Assembly: GCF_902506435.1 (NCBI RefSeq)
Contig: NZ_LR733215.1
Span: 1,216,773-1,280,772, forward strand
DNA from: Nocardioides sp. AX2bis
Lineage (GTDB): Bacteria; Actinomycetota; Actinomycetes; Propionibacteriales; Nocardioidaceae
Direction of reading: 5' to 3'
Length of the DNA: 64,000 nt
Shown: piece after piece, positions 61,466-64,000 of the stretch
Numbering within the stretch: the stretch's first letter is position 1
Layout: the number at the start of each line of letters is the position of its first letter
Made by a program: the position numbers and the translations under genes
Notes under the pieces: generated by a model
What the model was told of the DNA's origin: nothing
The model's input: only the letters and a program-made list of their open reading frames with translations
Database searches by the model: none

Positions 61466-62485
61466 TCAGAGCCGGACGAGCATCTTGCCGAGGTTGGCGC
61501 CGGAGAACAGTCCGAGGAACGCGTCGACGGTCTGCTCCAGGCCCTCGAAGTACGTCTCGCGGGTGCGCACCGAGCCGTCGGCGACCCAGCCCGGGGCGCT
61601 GGCGTAGAAGTCGCCGGCCAGGTCGGCATGGTCGCTGACGATGAAGCCGCGGATCGTCAGCTTGCGCGGCACCACCAGCCCGATCGTGCGCGGGCCGGGG
61701 GCGGGCTGCTGGTCGTTGTACGTCGTGATCGCGCCGCAGGCCGCGACCCGGCCGAACTCGGCGAGGTGCAGCAGCGCCGCCTCGAGGTGCTCGCCGCCGA
61801 CGTTGTCGAAGTAGACGTCGGCGCGGCCGCCGCCGGTGCGGTCCAGGGCGTCGCGCAGCAGGTGCGAGACCTTGCCGTCGTGGTAGTCGAAGGCCGCGTC
61901 GAAGCCGAGCTCCTCGGTTAGCCAGGCGACCTTCTCGGGGGAGCCGGCGCTGCCGATCACGCGTGCGGCGCCGAGCTGGCGGGCGAACTGGCCGACCGCC
62001 GACCCGACGGCGCCGGCGGCACCGGACACGAAGACGGTCTCGCCCTCGGCCAGTGCGGCGATGCGGCGCAGCCCGACGTACGCCGTGAGCCCCGGCATGC
62101 CGAGCACGCCCAGGTAGGCCGAGGCGGGGGCGCGCTCGGTGTCGACGACCCGGACCTCGCCGGCGTCGAGGACCTCGGCGTCGCGCCAGGCGGCGCCGTG
62201 GCTGACCGTCGCGCCGACCGGCACCCGGTCGGAGGTCGACTCCTCGACCACGCCGACGGCGGCGCCCAGCATGGGCGCCTCGAGGGCGTACGGCTCGGCG
62301 TAGGACTCGGTGTCGTTCATCCGACCGCGCATGTAGGGGTCGACCGACAGGACGGTGTTGCGGACCCGGACCTGGTCGGGACCGAGGTCGGGGAGGTCGA
62401 CGTCGACGATGCGGAAGTCGTCGGTGGTGGGGAGGCCGGCGGGGCGGCGGACGAGCTGGACCTGGCGTGCGGTTCGGGTGGTCAT
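61466..62485 (-). CDS. NADP-dependent oxidoreductase (MDR, leukotriene B4 dehydrogenase-like)
   Basis: A 339-residue zinc-free medium-chain reductase. The opening VQLVRRPAGLPTTDDFRIVDVDLP and SVDPYMRGRMNDTESY are typical of the prostaglandin reductase/YncB group, and the nucleotide motif is VSGAAGAVGSAVGQFARQLG. Members reduce the double bond of enones. CAGGAT lies 6 nt before the ATG at 62485. Confidence 0.9.
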   Translation of the reverse strand: MTTRTARQVQLVRRPAGLPTTDDFRIVDVDLPDLGPDQVRVRNTVLSVDPYMRGRMNDTESYAEPYALEAPMLGAAVGVVEESTSDRVPVGATVSHGAAWRDAEVLDAGEVRVVDTERAPASAYLGVLGMPGLTAYVGLRRIAALAEGETVFVSGAAGAVGSAVGQFARQLGAARVIGSAGSPEKVAWLTEELGFDAAFDYHDGKVSHLLRDALDRTGGGRADVYFDNVGGEHLEAALLHLAEFGRVAACGAITTYNDQQPAPGPRTIGLVVPRKLTIRGFIVSDHADLAGDFYASAPGWVADGSVRTRETYFEGLEQTVDAFLGLFSGANLGKMLVRL

Positions 62486-62491
62486 GCCTGC

Positions 62492-62497
62492 ATCCTG
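62492..62497 (-). promoter_or_regulatory. -10 element (CAGGAT) for the oxidoreductase gene
   Basis: On the minus strand, 6 nt before the ATG at 62485. Confidence 0.4.
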
Positions 62498-62717
62498 CCA
62501 GCCGCACGACGAACGCCCTGACCTGCGGCGGGGACGTCGTACGGGCGTCCGGGACGTGCCCGAGGTCACCCCGTCGTCGGGGAATGGACCAAGCGCTCCC
62601 GACGCTAACCTGTCATCACCGTCGGACACCATGGTCCATGACGGGATCGCTATCACCAGGCGCGCTGCACGAGCCGCGCCGCCGGGCCCCCCGGGCCCTC
62701 GAGAGGACTTGAGAATC

Positions 62718-62867
62718 ATGACGACGCAGCAGTACGTGGCCCACGGCATCACCGAGGGGCGCGCCTGGTCGCGCCAGGACCGGGCCCAGCTGCGCGACAT
62801 CGAGCTCTCCCGTTCGGGCGGCCGCCGCGGCCTGGCGCTGTGGCGCCGCGAGGCCCGCGCAGCCTGA
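62718..62867 (+). CDS. Small hypothetical protein, 49 aa
   Basis: A basic, helical small protein beginning MTTQQYVAHGITEG and ending WRREARAA, rich in Arg. A weak GAGA lies upstream. No family is recognised; coding potential is moderate. Confidence 0.45.
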   Translation: MTTQQYVAHGITEGRAWSRQDRAQLRDIELSRSGGRRGLALWRREARAA

Positions 62868-62896
62868 CCCCCGCACCGGGCGCACCCGCCCGGTGG

Positions 62897-62902
62897 CAGG
62901 CT
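62897..62902 (+). promoter_or_regulatory. -10 element (CAGGCT) for the OsmC gene
   Basis: Ends 6 nt before the ATG at 62909. Confidence 0.4.
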
Positions 62903-62908
62903 CGGTGC

Positions 62909-63397
62909 ATGACGACGAGCACTGAGCAGGCAGCCGACGACGGCCGGCGCGGCGTGGAGCTGCGCAAGATCGGGGCCGGGCGCTACCTGGCCAGCAATGG
63001 CCGCGGGGGAGTGCTGCCCGTCGGCCGGGGCTCGGACCCCGACTTCACCCCGGTCGAGCTGCTGCTGGCCGCGATCGCCGGCTGCAGCGCCGTCGACATC
63101 GAGCTGGTCACCGGCAAGCGGGTGGACCCCGACCACGTGCACCTGGCGGTCGAGGGCCACAAGACCCGGGACGACGACGGGAACCACCTGACCGGGATCC
63201 GCGTCAGCGTCGACGTCGGCTTCCCCGAGGGGCCGGACGGCGATCGCGCCCGGTCGATGCTGCCGCGGGCGGTCGAGCAGACCCGCGACCGGCTGTGCAC
63301 CGTGTCGCGGACCGTGCAGCTGGCCACCCCGGTGGCGTACGACCTCGTGAGCCCCGCCGGGAGCGACCCGCACGGCACGACCGACCCCTCGCAGTGA
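62909..63397 (+). CDS. OsmC family protein
   Basis: A 162-residue protein with the OsmC fold: LPVGRGSDPDFTPVELLLAAIAGCSAVDIELVTGKR (quoted in part: TPVELLLAAIAGCSAVDIE) contains the first redox Cys, and RDRLCTVSRTVQL the second. These two Cys act as a peroxidase pair in OsmC/Ohr proteins. It is likely a hydroperoxide-detoxifying enzyme. The start is supported by a -10 hexamer. Confidence 0.88.
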   Translation: MTTSTEQAADDGRRGVELRKIGAGRYLASNGRGGVLPVGRGSDPDFTPVELLLAAIAGCSAVDIELVTGKRVDPDHVHLAVEGHKTRDDDGNHLTGIRVSVDVGFPEGPDGDRARSMLPRAVEQTRDRLCTVSRTVQLATPVAYDLVSPAGSDPHGTTDPSQ

Positions 63398-63430
63398 GGC
63401 CTCGGCCGGGCCGGGTCGTGAGCGGGGTCG

Positions 63431-64000
63431 TCAGCCGATGGTGACGCCGGTGATGTCGACCGGCTCGGCCGGCGGGCCGTCGGGCGCGCCGCCCTCGGCG
63501 CCGGCGTCGGCGACCTCCTGGACCACGGCGAGGCCCTCCTCGCTGATCGACCCGAAGACGGTGTAGTCGGGGTCCAGCGGGCTGTCGTCGAAGACCATGA
63601 AGAACTGCGACCCGTTGGTGTCCGGGCCGGCGTTGGCCATCGCCAGCGTGCCGGGGCCGTAGGTCTCGTCGCCGGTCAGCTCGTCGGGGAAGGAGTACCC
63701 GGGGCCGCCGGTGCCGCTGCCGGACGGGTCGCCGCACTGGAGCACGAAGATGCCCGCGGTGGTCAGCCGGTGGCAGGGGGTGTCGGTGAAGTAGTCCTGC
63801 TCGGCCAGCGACACGAACGAGTTGACCGTGCAGGGCGCGGCGTCCGCGTCGAGGGTGATCGGCACGTCGCCGGCGGAGGTCGTGATGGTCGCGGTGACCT
63901 CGCCGGTCTCGGTGGCCGTGGCCGGCGGGGCGTCGACCTCCTTCGCGGCGGTCCCGGCCGACGGGTAGGCGCAGCTCTCGCCCTCGGCGGCGGGCTCCTC
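63431..64000 (-). CDS. Cyclophilin-type peptidyl-prolyl isomerase (5' partial)
   Basis: The frame runs off the right edge. The visible part has a linker with GEVTATITTSAGDVPITLDADAAPCTVNSFV, then the cyclophilin core: YFTDTPCHRL, LQCGDPSGSGTGGPGYSFPDE, GTLAMANAGPDTNGSQFFMVF and YTVFGSI, all typical. The region upstream of the domain has a Cys-containing segment (ESCAYPSAG), so the full protein is probably exported with an N-terminal anchor outside the window. Confidence 0.9.
   Translation of the reverse strand, partial: EEPAAEGESCAYPSAGTAAKEVDAPPATATETGEVTATITTSAGDVPITLDADAAPCTVNSFVSLAEQDYFTDTPCHRLTTAGIFVLQCGDPSGSGTGGPGYSFPDELTGDETYGPGTLAMANAGPDTNGSQFFMVFDDSPLDPDYTVFGSISEEGLAVVQEVADAGAEGGAPDGPPAEPVDITGVTIG

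Overview
The window is a high-GC actinobacterial chromosome segment. The PPA1309-family and UPF0182 genes, Cys-type formate dehydrogenase, OleBC fusion, form I CO dehydrogenase and many leaderless starts all fit a Nocardioides-like member of the Nocardioidaceae. No plasmid, phage or CRISPR signature is seen.

Layout. 0-5.4 kb: end of an unknown gene, a YlbL-type Lon/PDZ protease, a PPA1309-family protein, a UPF0182 membrane protein, a strong hairpin and an initiator tRNA-Met. 5.6-7.4 kb: a small membrane peptide, a DUF1772 membrane protein and its probable AraC-type regulator. 7.4-20 kb: a copper-themed cluster with a Tat-exported multicopper oxidase, a translationally coupled signal peptidase, a CopD-CtaG fusion, a large secreted protein with PKD-like repeats, CopC, a PAS histidine kinase, two NarL-type regulators and two BTAD (SARP-like) regulators. 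A repeated CCAAGGT-type sequence lies in its intergenic regions. 20-27.8 kb: a LysR gene and a convergent coxMSL-xdhC-coxD-coxE operon for aerobic CO oxidation; CoxL carries the form I active-site motif AYACSFR. 27.9-32.5 kb: a membrane protein, a DesK/NarL two-component pair, a small secreted protein, a zinc alcohol dehydrogenase and a hypothetical gene. 32.5-38.7 kb: a PAS kinase beside oleA-oleBC-oleD for head-to-head hydrocarbon (olefin) synthesis. 38.9-43.2 kb: DUF309, a deaminase, a CapA-M15 fusion lipoprotein and an FHA gene pair. 43.3-47.7 kb: a MerR-DICT regulator and formate dehydrogenase FdhF.

47.3-55.9 kb is an accessory stretch of small, mostly hypothetical genes inserted between fdhF and fdhD. 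The fdhF frame runs without its own stop into the antisense of the first accessory gene, which marks a recombination junction. The accessory genes include a TolB-like protein, an SRPBCC protein, a decayed MerR gene, a SnoaL/SDR pair, an AlkC-like DNA glycosylase and a GNAT. The core resumes at 56 kb with fdhD, pepN, an S55 peptidase, an NADP-dependent oxidoreductase, OsmC and a cyclophilin cut by the window end.

Functionally the window combines trace-gas and C1 oxidation (CO, formate), copper handling at the cell surface and hydrocarbon synthesis. Gene starts were chosen from Shine-Dalgarno sequences, stop/start overlaps, or a -10 hexamer placed 6-7 nt before the start codon.
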